From: an uncultured Oscillospiraceae bacterium
Lineage (GTDB): Bacteria; Bacillota; Clostridia; Oscillospirales; Acutalibacteraceae
Reading direction: 5' to 3'
Assembly: GCA_900546895.1 (NCBI GenBank)
Contig: UREO01000174.1
Location: forward strand, 1-6,522
DNA: 6,522 bases
In this document: positions 1 to 5,854 of the stretch, in pieces
Layout: each line of letters starts with the position of its first letter
How positions within the stretch are numbered: position 1 is the first letter of the stretch
The notes under the pieces: model-generated
Database searches by the model: none
The model's input: only the letters and a program-made list of their open reading frames with translations
What the model was told of the DNA's origin: nothing
Position numbers and translations under genes: made by a program

Positions 1-5
1 CGCAT

Positions 6-39
6 GTCTCGTGGGCTCGGAGATGTGTATAAGAGACAG
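6..39 (+). other. Nextera (Tn5) sequencing adapter left in the assembly
   Basis: Bases 6-20 match the 15-base Nextera read-2 handle (GTCTCGTGGGCTCGG). Bases 21-39 match the 19-base Tn5 mosaic end (AGATGTGTATAAGAGACAG) exactly. This is library-preparation sequence, and genomic sequence starts at base 40, inside ruvA. Bases 1-5 (CGCAT) sit where the end of an i7 index would lie in a Nextera read-through, so they are probably synthetic too; that part is inference. The adapter also creates a false reading frame starting MSRGLGDVYKRQ at base 4, which runs antisense through ruvA. The match to the known adapter is perfect over all 34 bases, so a natural origin is very unlikely. Confidence 0.98.
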
Positions 40-374
40 CGGGTAAGGGTCTTGCTGTCCCCGGTGGCGACCGCCATGGCGACCTGTTCCGGGGCAAGCT
101 CGGAAAGAATCGCAAGGCCGACCTTCGGGCCGACTCCGCTGACGCCCGTAAGCATTTTAAAGCAGTTCAGCTCGCCCAAGGCCGCAAAACCGAAAAGGTC
201 CAGCGCGTCCTCGCGCACGTTCAGGTGCGTGTACAGCGTGACCTGCTCCCCAAGGGCGGGCAGCGCGCGCTGGGTGCTGAGCGTCGTCAGGCACTTGAAG
301 CCGACTCCGCCGCACTCCACCACCGCAAGCCCCGGCTCCATATGTATTAACTTTCCCTTTAAACTGTAGAACAT
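40..374 (-). CDS. ruvA: Holliday junction branch migration protein RuvA, N-terminal 111 residues (partial)
   Basis: RuvA binds four-way DNA junctions as a tetramer and loads the RuvB helicase for branch migration during recombinational repair. It starts MFYSLKGKLI. Domain I (OB fold, about residues 1-62) contains VREDALDLFGF, placing the acidic-pin residues at Glu55 and Asp56, the same numbers as in E. coli. The first helix-hairpin-helix follows (VSGVGPKVGLAIL, about residues 78-90). The ATG at 374-372 is preceded by an AGGAGCAGG ribosome binding site and lies 21 bases after the ruvC stop, which supports this start and co-transcription with ruvC. Full-length RuvA is about 200 residues. The second helix-hairpin-helix and the RuvB-binding domain III are missing because sequencing adapter begins at base 39, so the truncation is an assembly artefact and not a natural pseudogene. 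ruvB would be expected next, outside the window. Confidence 0.95.
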
Positions 375-395
375 TTTCCTGCTCCTGTTTTTCCT

Positions 396-911
396 TTATT
401 TGAAACAGTCCGAACGGGTCAGCATCCGCCGGCGGAAAACGGAACCCGCCGCCTGCCCGTGACAGATGGCCATGGCAAGCGCGTCTGCGGTATCGTCCGG
501 CTTCGGCACTTCTTTCAGGCAGAGCAGCCGTCTGGTCATCTCCATCACCTGCGGCTTCATCGCCTGCCCGTAGCCGGTGACCGCCATTTTCACCTGCAGC
601 GGCGTATACTCAAAGATCTCGATCTTTGCCTTCTGTGCCGCAAGAAGGATGACGCCCCTGGCCTCCGCCACGCCGATAGCCGTTTTCTGATTGTTTTGAA
701 AATACAGCTTTTCGATAGCTACGGCTTCGGGCTTCCAGTGAGCAATTACCTTTTCCAGCGAATCGTAAATGATTTCCAGACGGCGGTTGAAATTCTCTCC
801 CGCCTTTGTGACGACCGCGCCGTGCTCCAGCGGCTGGAACCTGCCGCGATCCGCGCGGATAACTCCGTAGCCCACAATGGCGTATCCGGGGTCTATTCCG
901 AGTATGATCAT
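396..911 (-). CDS. ruvC: Crossover junction endodeoxyribonuclease RuvC
   Basis: RuvC is the dimeric, Mg-dependent resolvase that cuts Holliday junctions symmetrically, working with RuvA and RuvB. The protein is 171 residues, the usual family length. It begins MIILGIDPG, giving catalytic Asp7. Glu67 lies in AIEKLYF, and Asp140 and Asp143 lie in the C-terminal DDTADALAMAI motif, so the four acidic residues of the RNase H-like active site are all present. The frame stays open to an ATG at 1007, but the start at 911 is preferred. MIILGIDPG is the canonical N-terminus, a GGGGGAG ribosome binding site lies just upstream, and the longer version would begin upstream of the -10 box and be low-complexity Gly/Thr-rich. 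It is the first gene of a ruvC-ruvA unit. Oddly for a repair operon, no LexA-type box was found in the leader. Confidence 0.97.
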   Translation of the reverse strand: MIILGIDPGYAIVGYGVIRADRGRFQPLEHGAVVTKAGENFNRRLEIIYDSLEKVIAHWKPEAVAIEKLYFQNNQKTAIGVAEARGVILLAAQKAKIEIFEYTPLQVKMAVTGYGQAMKPQVMEMTRRLLCLKEVPKPDDTADALAMAICHGQAAGSVFRRRMLTRSDCFK

Positions 912-995
912 GCTTTCCGCTCCCCCTGTTCCGCCGGTTTTCGTGCCGCCGGCGTATATCGCGCCATTGCCGGGGCGACCCATAATATCCGTTTT

Positions 996-1024
996 ATTAT
1001 ACCACATACGTACTCAATAGTGAA
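996..1024 (-). promoter_or_regulatory. Extended -10 promoter of ruvC-ruvA
   Basis: Read on the minus strand, a perfect TATAAT lies at 1001-996, preceded by TGG (TGGTATAAT, an extended -10). TTCACT at 1024-1019 is a 4-of-6 match to the -35 consensus with a 17-base spacer. Transcription would begin near 989, leaving a leader of about 78 bases before the ruvC ATG. This is a consensus match by eye, with no measured start site. Confidence 0.7.
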
Positions 1025-1080
1025 GAGCAGCCGGGCACTTTCCGGACGGGTGTTTATCGGTATTTTCGTCAAAGTTATAT

Positions 1081-1108
1081 TTGTTTTTGATGAAATTTAG
1101 TATATAAT
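1081..1108 (+). promoter_or_regulatory. Promoter of the polyphosphate phosphotransferase-GNAT unit
   Basis: A perfect TATAAT lies at 1103-1108, with TTGTTT at 1081-1086 as a weak -35 box and a 16-base spacer, in AT-rich DNA. Transcription would start near 1115, giving a short leader of about 19 bases that contains the strong AGGAGGTG ribosome binding site. It points away from the ruvC promoter, so the 912-1133 interval is a divergent promoter region. Confidence 0.65.
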
Positions 1109-1120
1109 CAGTAGAAAGGC

Positions 1121-1128
1121 AGGAGGTG
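1121..1128 (+). promoter_or_regulatory. Strong ribosome binding site for the PPK2-family gene
   Basis: AGGAGGTG is a near-perfect complement of the 3' end of 16S rRNA, five bases before the ATG at 1134. It fixes the start of the 498-residue protein. Confidence 0.85.
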
Positions 1129-1133
1129 TCCCT

Positions 1134-2630
1134 ATGCTGGAAAAAGCAGACAAGAAAACGGAAATATCTGAAAAAGACGGCAAACAGCGCGCAAAAGAGC
1201 TGAAAGCGGCGCTGGCCGCCCTGCAGCAGCCGATCAAGCAGAACAAGCTGCCGGTCATCATTCTTTTCGAGGGCTGGGGCGCGGCCGGAAAAGGCAGCCT
1301 GATTTCCAGCCTGATTTTAAATTTCGACCCCCGCGGATTTAAGGTGCACTCCGTTACAGAACCGTCGGAACGGGAAAAGCGGGAACCGCTTTTGTGGCGG
1401 CACTGGCTGAACATTCCCGAGCAGGGCAAAATTTCCGTGCTTGACCGGAGCTGGTACCGGGACGTTTCGGTAGCAAAGCTGGAGGACAGCGTCGGCGACG
1501 CGGAAAATCTGCGCCGTATGGACGATATCAAGACCTTTGAGCGCCAGCTGACGGACAACGGATATCTGATCATTAAATTTTTTCTCCATATCAGCAGGAA
1601 AGAACAGAAAAAGCGGTTTGAACAGCTGGAAAGCTCCAAAAACACGGCATGGCGTGTGACGGAAACCGACTGGAAACGCAACCGCCGGTACGAGGACTAT
1701 TATCAGGTGTTTGACGAAATGCTGGAATACACCTCCACGGAAAACGCGCCGTGGCACGTCGTCTCCTGTACGGACAAAACCGCCGCGGAGCTGGAAATTT
1801 TCCGAACCGTCGTGGTCGACTGCATCAATGCCGCCCTGAAACCCCAATCAAAAGCCGCGCTGACCGCTCCCGCCGAAAATCCGGCCATCGATCCGGGAAA
1901 TTTTCCGCTGCTGCCGATGCCGAAGCTCTCGGAAATCCCCCTTGACAAAACGCTGGATGAAAAAAAGTACAAGCCCCGCCTGCGCGAGCTACAGGACGGG
2001 CTGAGCGCGCTGCACGGAAAGCTGTACCGGAAAAAAGTACCCGTCGTCATCATCTACGAGGGATGGGATGCTGCCGGAAAGGGCGGAAACATCCGCCGCC
2101 TTGCACAGGCGCTCGACCCAAGGGGCTACGAGGTGGTCCCCATTGCGGCGCCGAGCCGGGAGGAGTCCGCCCACCACTACCTGTGGCGTTTCTGGAAAAA
2201 CCTGCCTAAGGACGGACACGTCGCGGTATTTGACCGCTCCTGGTACGGGCGTGTCATGGTGGAGCGGATCGAGGGCTTCTGTACGGCGGAGGATTGGCAG
2301 AGGGCGTACCGTGAAATCAACGAGTTTGAGGACCAGCTTCACGACTGGGGCGCGGTGATCGTCAAATTCTGGCTGCAGATCGGCAGGGACGAACAGCTGA
2401 AACGCTTTCAGGACCGGCAGAACACACCGTCCAAGCAGTGGAAAATCACGGACGAGGACTGGCGCAACCGCTCCAAATGGGAGGAATACGAAACCGCCGT
2501 CAACGACATGCTGCGGTACACCTCGACCCAGTTCGCCCCGTGGCACATCATTGAATCCCAGAATAAAAAATACGGGCGCATTCAGGCGCTGGAAATCATC
2601 ACCGAAGCGATACGGGAACGGTTCGAATAA
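1134..2630 (+). CDS. pap: Two-domain PPK2-family polyphosphate:AMP phosphotransferase
   Basis: The family transfers phosphate from inorganic polyphosphate to nucleotides; the two-domain form typically makes ADP from AMP in the cytoplasm. The protein is 498 residues, the usual length of the two-domain class. Domain 1 (about 20-235) has EGWGAAGKG at 46-54, DRSWYRD at 104-110 and a lid-like segment at about 171-190. Domain 2 (about 280-498) has a canonical Walker A EGWDAAGKG at 309-317, Walker B DRSWYGR at 367-373, and a lid with WKITDEDWRNRSKWEEYE at 436-453. Domain 1 carries Gly in place of the conserved Asp of Walker A (Gly49, against Asp312) and Arg-Asp in place of Gly-Arg after the Walker B, so domain 2 is probably the catalytic one, as in studied two-domain members. 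The segment at about 236-278 is a Pro/Ala-rich linker. A GNAT gene follows after 16 bases. The exact nucleotide acceptor cannot be settled from sequence. Confidence 0.92.
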   Translation: MLEKADKKTEISEKDGKQRAKELKAALAALQQPIKQNKLPVIILFEGWGAAGKGSLISSLILNFDPRGFKVHSVTEPSEREKREPLLWRHWLNIPEQGKISVLDRSWYRDVSVAKLEDSVGDAENLRRMDDIKTFERQLTDNGYLIIKFFLHISRKEQKKRFEQLESSKNTAWRVTETDWKRNRRYEDYYQVFDEMLEYTSTENAPWHVVSCTDKTAAELEIFRTVVVDCINAALKPQSKAALTAPAENPAIDPGNFPLLPMPKLSEIPLDKTLDEKKYKPRLRELQDGLSALHGKLYRKKVPVVIIYEGWDAAGKGGNIRRLAQALDPRGYEVVPIAAPSREESAHHYLWRFWKNLPKDGHVAVFDRSWYGRVMVERIEGFCTAEDWQRAYREINEFEDQLHDWGAVIVKFWLQIGRDEQLKRFQDRQNTPSKQWKITDEDWRNRSKWEEYETAVNDMLRYTSTQFAPWHIIESQNKKYGRIQALEIITEAIRERFE

Positions 2631-2646
2631 AAAAGAGAAAGATGTG

Positions 2647-3513
2647 ATGGAAATAAGCTGCATACAGACCAATGTGCTGACCGAAGAGCAAATCCAAAAG
2701 GTACGGGAGCTGGAAACAATCTGTCAGGAGCACGAGGGGCTGAAACGCCCCGTATTCCTGTCCGGTGAACTCAATCTTGACCCGCGCGCCGACTGCTTTT
2801 ATCTGTCGTACGAGGGAGACCGGCTCATTGCTTTCCTGTCCCTCTTTATGATATTGGAAGGGGAAGCGGAGGTTTCGGCGTATACACTGCCTGAATTCCG
2901 GCAAAGGGGCGCTTTCACTCTGCTGTTCCAAAAGGCCGTAAAAACGCTCGCCAAACAGGGAATTCACCGGGTACTTTTCGTACACGAGCCCCTCGGCGCG
3001 GACGCAAAGCGCGTATTGGAAACGCTCGCGGCCATCCCTTCCCATTCGGAATATTTACTGGTGTTTGACCGCGCCAAATTCCGCAAACCGGCCGGTATCC
3101 TCCGGCTGGAGACTCCCCGCGAGGAGGACATCCCCCGGTTGGCCGCGCTGGATTCCGAGCTGTTCGGCAACCGTCCGGAGGAATCCGTGTCCATTATGAA
3201 AAAAGCGCTGGAGTCCCCCACAATGAAGGTTTATTTCGCTTTTTTGGGAAACGAACCGATCGGTCTGTGCAACATCAGCACGGAAAACGGAAACAGTTCC
3301 ATTTTCGGACTCGGCATCGTACCGAAATACCAGGGCAAAGGCTACGGGCGCGAAACGCTGAGCCTGCTGCTGGAACGGCTGATGCCGCGGGACGGAAAAA
3401 TCACGCTGGAGGTCGCCGGCACCAACCGCGCCGCCTGCCAGCTGTACAGAACAAGCGGATTTGATACGGAAACGCAGTATGATTATGCCCTGCTGACGCT
3501 CCCATCAAAATAA
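2647..3513 (+). CDS. GNAT-family N-acetyltransferase with tandem acetyltransferase domains
   Basis: A 288-residue protein of the GNAT superfamily, whose members transfer an acyl group from acyl-CoA to an amine. The C-terminal domain (about 152-285) is convincing: IFGLGIVPKYQGKGYGRETL at 219-238 holds the CoA pyrophosphate-binding motif QGKGYG (229-234), followed by EVAGTNRAACQLYRTSGF, the usual GNAT motif B region with an Asn and a Tyr. The N-terminal half (about 45-141) also resembles a GNAT fold (SAYTLPEFRQRGAFTLLFQKAV), but its motif is FRQRGAF instead of RxxGxG/A, so it may be structural only. The ATG at 2647 is chosen because it starts 16 bases after the phosphotransferase stop; an upstream ATG at 2551 in this frame would overlap that gene by 80 bases. 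The ribosome binding site is weak (AGAGAAAG), suggesting translational dependence on the upstream gene. The substrate is unknown. Confidence 0.85.
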   Translation: MEISCIQTNVLTEEQIQKVRELETICQEHEGLKRPVFLSGELNLDPRADCFYLSYEGDRLIAFLSLFMILEGEAEVSAYTLPEFRQRGAFTLLFQKAVKTLAKQGIHRVLFVHEPLGADAKRVLETLAAIPSHSEYLLVFDRAKFRKPAGILRLETPREEDIPRLAALDSELFGNRPEESVSIMKKALESPTMKVYFAFLGNEPIGLCNISTENGNSSIFGLGIVPKYQGKGYGRETLSLLLERLMPRDGKITLEVAGTNRAACQLYRTSGFDTETQYDYALLTLPSK

Positions 3514-3521
3514 GAAAACCG

Positions 3522-3560
3522 GGCGCGGCGGAATGATATGGATCAACATCCCGCCGCGCC
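3522..3560. terminator. Bidirectional intrinsic terminator between convergent units
   Basis: A perfect 10-base inverted repeat, GGCGCGGCGG at 3522-3531 and its complement at 3551-3560, encloses a 19-base loop with a possible inner 4-base pairing (TGAT/ATCA). Downstream on the plus strand the DNA is T-rich (CATTTTAAACCTTTTTATTTTG). On the minus strand the hairpin is followed by CGGTTTTCTTA. It lies 8 bases after the GNAT stop and 5 bases after the minus-strand exporter stop, so it probably ends both transcripts. The T tracts are not ideal, being offset or short. Confidence 0.75.
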
Positions 3561-3565
3561 GCATT

Positions 3566-4006
3566 TTAAACCTTTTTATTTTGTTTTACCACCGTCGTCC
3601 ACAGCCTGACAATGGAGGAAACCAGCAGGATTCCCATTGCCAGCGCACCGGCAATGCCCAGCGTGTGCAGCCCGGTTTCAATAAACATGGAGTTGTTTCC
3701 GATGACGCAGTATTCCATCGTATAATAAATGCCGCCCCCCGGTACCATGGGAAGAAGCGCAACGAGCAGAAAACCCGTCACCGGCATTTTGAGAATTCTC
3801 GCCATCACCTCCGCGTAGACGGAAATGGCGATCGTCGCGATAAAATACTGCATAATATCGCTGTGGACGGGGCTGCTCAGCAAATAGAAAACCCAGCCGA
3901 TTCCCCCGCCCACCGACGCAAAAATCAGGGTTTTCCCATGCAGGTTCATCACGGCCCCGAAGGGGACACAAGCGCAGAACGCCCAAAGGCACGGTAAAAA
4001 ATCCAT
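3566..4006 (-). CDS. Threonine/serine exporter family, small membrane subunit (YjjB / ThrE_2-like)
   Basis: A 146-residue, strongly hydrophobic protein that matches the C-terminal half of ThrE-type exporters. Family relatives in E. coli (YjjB, about 157 residues) act with YjjP in succinate export, and ThrE of Corynebacterium exports threonine and serine. About four or five membrane segments can be seen (near 2-18, 26-43, 50-68, 74-92 and 113-137). The signature LLPMVPGGGIYYTM at 84-97 is characteristic of this half. The tail KQNKKV is basic and probably cytoplasmic. Its ATG lies 4 bases after the stop of the large-subunit gene, with a GGGGGG-containing ribosome binding site inside the end of that gene, which implies coupled translation. 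The transported substrate cannot be inferred from the sequence. Confidence 0.88.
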   Translation of the reverse strand: MDFLPCLWAFCACVPFGAVMNLHGKTLIFASVGGGIGWVFYLLSSPVHSDIMQYFIATIAISVYAEVMARILKMPVTGFLLVALLPMVPGGGIYYTMEYCVIGNNSMFIETGLHTLGIAGALAMGILLVSSIVRLWTTVVKQNKKV

Positions 4007-4010
4007 AATG

Positions 4011-4775
4011 CTATACCCCCCATATCATGCGCGTCATCGTGAGCGCAATGCCCGCCCCGATGGCGATTGCGGTAGCGACCAGCATGCTTTCCGTAAAGCG
4101 GATCAGACCCGCCATCAGGTCCCCGGCGATCAGGTCGCGCATAAAGCTGGTAATGGCGATTCCGGGGACAAGGTTCATCAGCGCGCCGATGATGACCTTA
4201 TCCGTATCCAGCGCGAAATTGAACTGTGCCGCAAGCATTGCGAGCGCCGCGGCCGCAAAACTGGCGACGATATTTACAAAAAAGGGGTTGGCATGAAAGC
4301 GGTTCATATTGTGACACACGATTTTAATGACCGCGCCGCAGAACATAGCGCAGTACGCGTCGGTAAAATCCCCGCCGTAAAACAGCGTAAAGAAAAACGC
4401 AACCATCGCAAACGCGAGAACCTGAAACAGCAGCCCGTAAACCGGGCGGTGCTCGATCTGATCCAGCTCGCGGCGCACCGCTTTAAAATCCGGACGGTCG
4501 CGGCAGATCCGGCGGCAGAGGTCGTTTCCCCTTTCCACCTTGTCAAGATCGGTTCCCCGCACGGGGATACGCCGGATCAGGGTAACCGGCTTGCCCGCCG
4601 GCGTGGTGATGGTCACATTGATACAGGTGGGGATGGCAAAAATTTCACCCGTATTGACCCCGTAAGCGCGGAAAATACGCTGCATGGATTCCTCCACACG
4701 GTAAATTTCGCCGCCGTTCGCCAGCAGAAGACAGCCCACATCGGTGGTAAGCGTAATCAGATCGTCATAATTCAT
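4011..4775 (-). CDS. Threonine/serine exporter family, large subunit (YjjP / ThrE_1-like)
   Basis: A 254-residue protein matching the N-terminal half of ThrE, close in length to E. coli YjjP (about 256). The first 110 residues are soluble and carry the family signature GGEIYRVEESMQRI at 21-34, followed by a strand-rich stretch with an Ile-Pro-Thr (IPTCINVTI). About five membrane segments follow (near 113-133, 137-153, 166-186, 193-210 and 230-248). The second signature, GALMNLVPGIAITSFMRDLI, is at 197-216. The start at 4775 is backed by an AAAGGGTG ribosome binding site. It is the first gene of the exporter pair and is transcribed from a promoter in the gap behind the transketolase genes. The pair would form an inner-membrane exporter of amino acids or dicarboxylates; which of these is not decided here. 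Confidence 0.9.
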   Translation of the reverse strand: MNYDDLITLTTDVGCLLLANGGEIYRVEESMQRIFRAYGVNTGEIFAIPTCINVTITTPAGKPVTLIRRIPVRGTDLDKVERGNDLCRRICRDRPDFKAVRRELDQIEHRPVYGLLFQVLAFAMVAFFFTLFYGGDFTDAYCAMFCGAVIKIVCHNMNRFHANPFFVNIVASFAAAALAMLAAQFNFALDTDKVIIGALMNLVPGIAITSFMRDLIAGDLMAGLIRFTESMLVATAIAIGAGIALTMTRMIWGV

Positions 4776-4819
4776 TCACAACACCCTTTGAAAATATCTT
4801 CCCATTTGAAACCGATTGT

Positions 4820-4848
4820 ATTCTATCATATTTTCGGGGACCAAACAA
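4820..4848 (-). promoter_or_regulatory. Promoter of the exporter gene pair
   Basis: On the minus strand TTGTTT (4848-4843) and TAGAAT (4825-4820) are separated by 17 bases, a good sigma-A-like arrangement with a weak -35. Transcription would start near 4813, giving a leader of roughly 38 bases to the ATG at 4775. The -35 box sits in the T-rich tail of the preceding terminator. This is a consensus match by eye. Confidence 0.6.
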
Positions 4849-4858
4849 TATGAACAAA

Positions 4859-4883
4859 GGGCGGCCGGAAATTCCGGCCGCCC
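4859..4883 (-). terminator. Intrinsic terminator of the transketolase unit
   Basis: A perfect inverted repeat pairs GGGCGGCCGG at 4859-4868 with its complement at 4874-4883 around a 5-base A/T loop, and the symmetry continues inward by two A-T pairs. On the minus strand the stem is followed immediately by TTTGTTCATATTGTTTG. It begins 26 bases after the stop codon of the transketolase C-terminal subunit. The stem is very stable; the T tract is interrupted but adequate. Confidence 0.85.
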
Positions 4884-4909
4884 TCGCACATTGATAATCT
4901 GACTTCGTG

Positions 4910-5854
4910 TTATTTCTGAAGCGCTTTCTTGGTCACCTCGACAATATGGCCGGCGTTCAGGCCGAACTCGTCCAGCAGGTCGACCGCCGGGCCGGAATGG
5001 CCGTAGACGTCGTTCACGCCGATCTTGATCACCGGAACGGGGAACGCTTCGCAGACAGCGCCGCACACCGCGTCGCCCAGTCCGCCGATGACGTTGTGTT
5101 CCTCTACGGTAATGATTTTTCCGGTTTCCTTCGCGGCCTTTACAATCAGCTCGCGGTCAAGCGGCTTGATCGTATGGATGTTGATAAGCCGTGCGTCGAT
5201 GCCCTGCTCCTCCAATGTTTTGACCGCTTTCAGCGCACGGGAAACCATCAGGCCGGTGGCCACGATGGTGATCTCCTTGCCGTCGCGCAGGGTGACGCCC
5301 TTGCCCAGCTCAAACCGATAGTCGTCGGCGTTGTTGAAGCTCTCCACCGCCAGCCTGCCGAGGCGGAGGTAGACCGGGCCGTGATACTCGATTGCCGCTT
5401 TGACGGCGGCCTTCATTTCATAATGATCGGCCGGATTGAGTACGACCATACCGGGAATCGTCCGCATCAGCGCAATATCCTCGTTGCACTGATGGGTCGC
5501 ACCGTCCTCACCGACAGAAATACCCGCGTGCGAGCCGACGATTTTTACGTTCAGCTTCGGATAGCCGACGGAATTGCGCACCTGCTCAAAGGCGCGGCCC
5601 GCCGAAAACATGGCAAAGGAAGTGGCGAACGGGATTTTCCCGCAGGTTGCGAGGCCCGCGGCCACACCCACCATGTTGCACTCCGAAATACCGCAGTCGA
5701 TAAAGCGGGCAGGACAGGCTTTTTTGAAAATACCGGTCTTGGTCGCCGCGGCAAGGTCGGCGTCCAGCACGACCACCTGCGGATATTTTTCGGACAGCTC
5801 TGCCAACGCTTCGCCGTAGCTTTCTCTTGTTGCCTTTTTTACCATCTCAGCCAT
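4910..5854 (-). CDS. tkt: Transketolase, C-terminal subunit (pyrimidine-binding and C-terminal domains)
   Basis: With its partner it forms a thiamine diphosphate enzyme that moves two-carbon ketol units between sugar phosphates in the non-oxidative pentose phosphate pathway. The 314-residue length is normal for the C-terminal half of a split transketolase. Residues 1-165 are the pyrimidine domain, with LDADL at 30-34, the cofactor-activating Glu58 in GISECNMVG, SFAMFSAGRAFEQVRNS at about 79-95, and GEDGATHQ at 115-122 with the substrate-contacting His121. The C-terminal domain follows (about 190-310), with IITVEEHNVIGGLGDAV near 238-254. Its ATG abuts the TAA of the N-terminal subunit with no gap (TAAATG), and a TTGGAGGC ribosome binding site lies inside the upstream gene, so the two subunits are probably made in equal amounts. 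A related sugar-specific transketolase (for example one for apulose phosphate) cannot be excluded. Confidence 0.94.
   Translation of the reverse strand: MAEMVKKATRESYGEALAELSEKYPQVVVLDADLAAATKTGIFKKACPARFIDCGISECNMVGVAAGLATCGKIPFATSFAMFSAGRAFEQVRNSVGYPKLNVKIVGSHAGISVGEDGATHQCNEDIALMRTIPGMVVLNPADHYEMKAAVKAAIEYHGPVYLRLGRLAVESFNNADDYRFELGKGVTLRDGKEITIVATGLMVSRALKAVKTLEEQGIDARLINIHTIKPLDRELIVKAAKETGKIITVEEHNVIGGLGDAVCGAVCEAFPVPVIKIGVNDVYGHSGPAVDLLDEFGLNAGHIVEVTKKALQK

Noticed and set aside
4..369. 121-residue plus-strand reading frame beginning MSRGLGDVYKRQ
   Set aside because: Its start is sequencing adapter and the rest is antisense to ruvA.
459..1100. 213-residue plus-strand reading frame opposite ruvC
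   Set aside because: Antisense to the complete RuvC with all catalytic residues; no ribosome binding site or recognisable domain.
912..1133. Possible LexA/DinR operator controlling ruvC-ruvA
   Set aside because: Searched by eye for the Firmicutes GAAC-N4-GTTC type box; none found. The ACATACGTAC stretch near 1003-1012 does not match it.
1989..2672. 227-residue minus-strand reading frame opposite the second PPK2 domain
   Set aside because: Mirror of a highly conserved domain on the plus strand; no independent start signals or family match.
4008..4853. 281-residue plus-strand reading frame across the exporter region
   Set aside because: Antisense to the large exporter subunit, with a His/Arg/Gly-rich composition typical of a shadow frame and no family resemblance; the minus-strand protein has clear ThrE signatures.
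4859..4883. Near-perfect palindrome as a possible protein-binding operator
   Set aside because: Position just after a stop codon, GC-rich stem and following T-rich tail fit an intrinsic terminator better.
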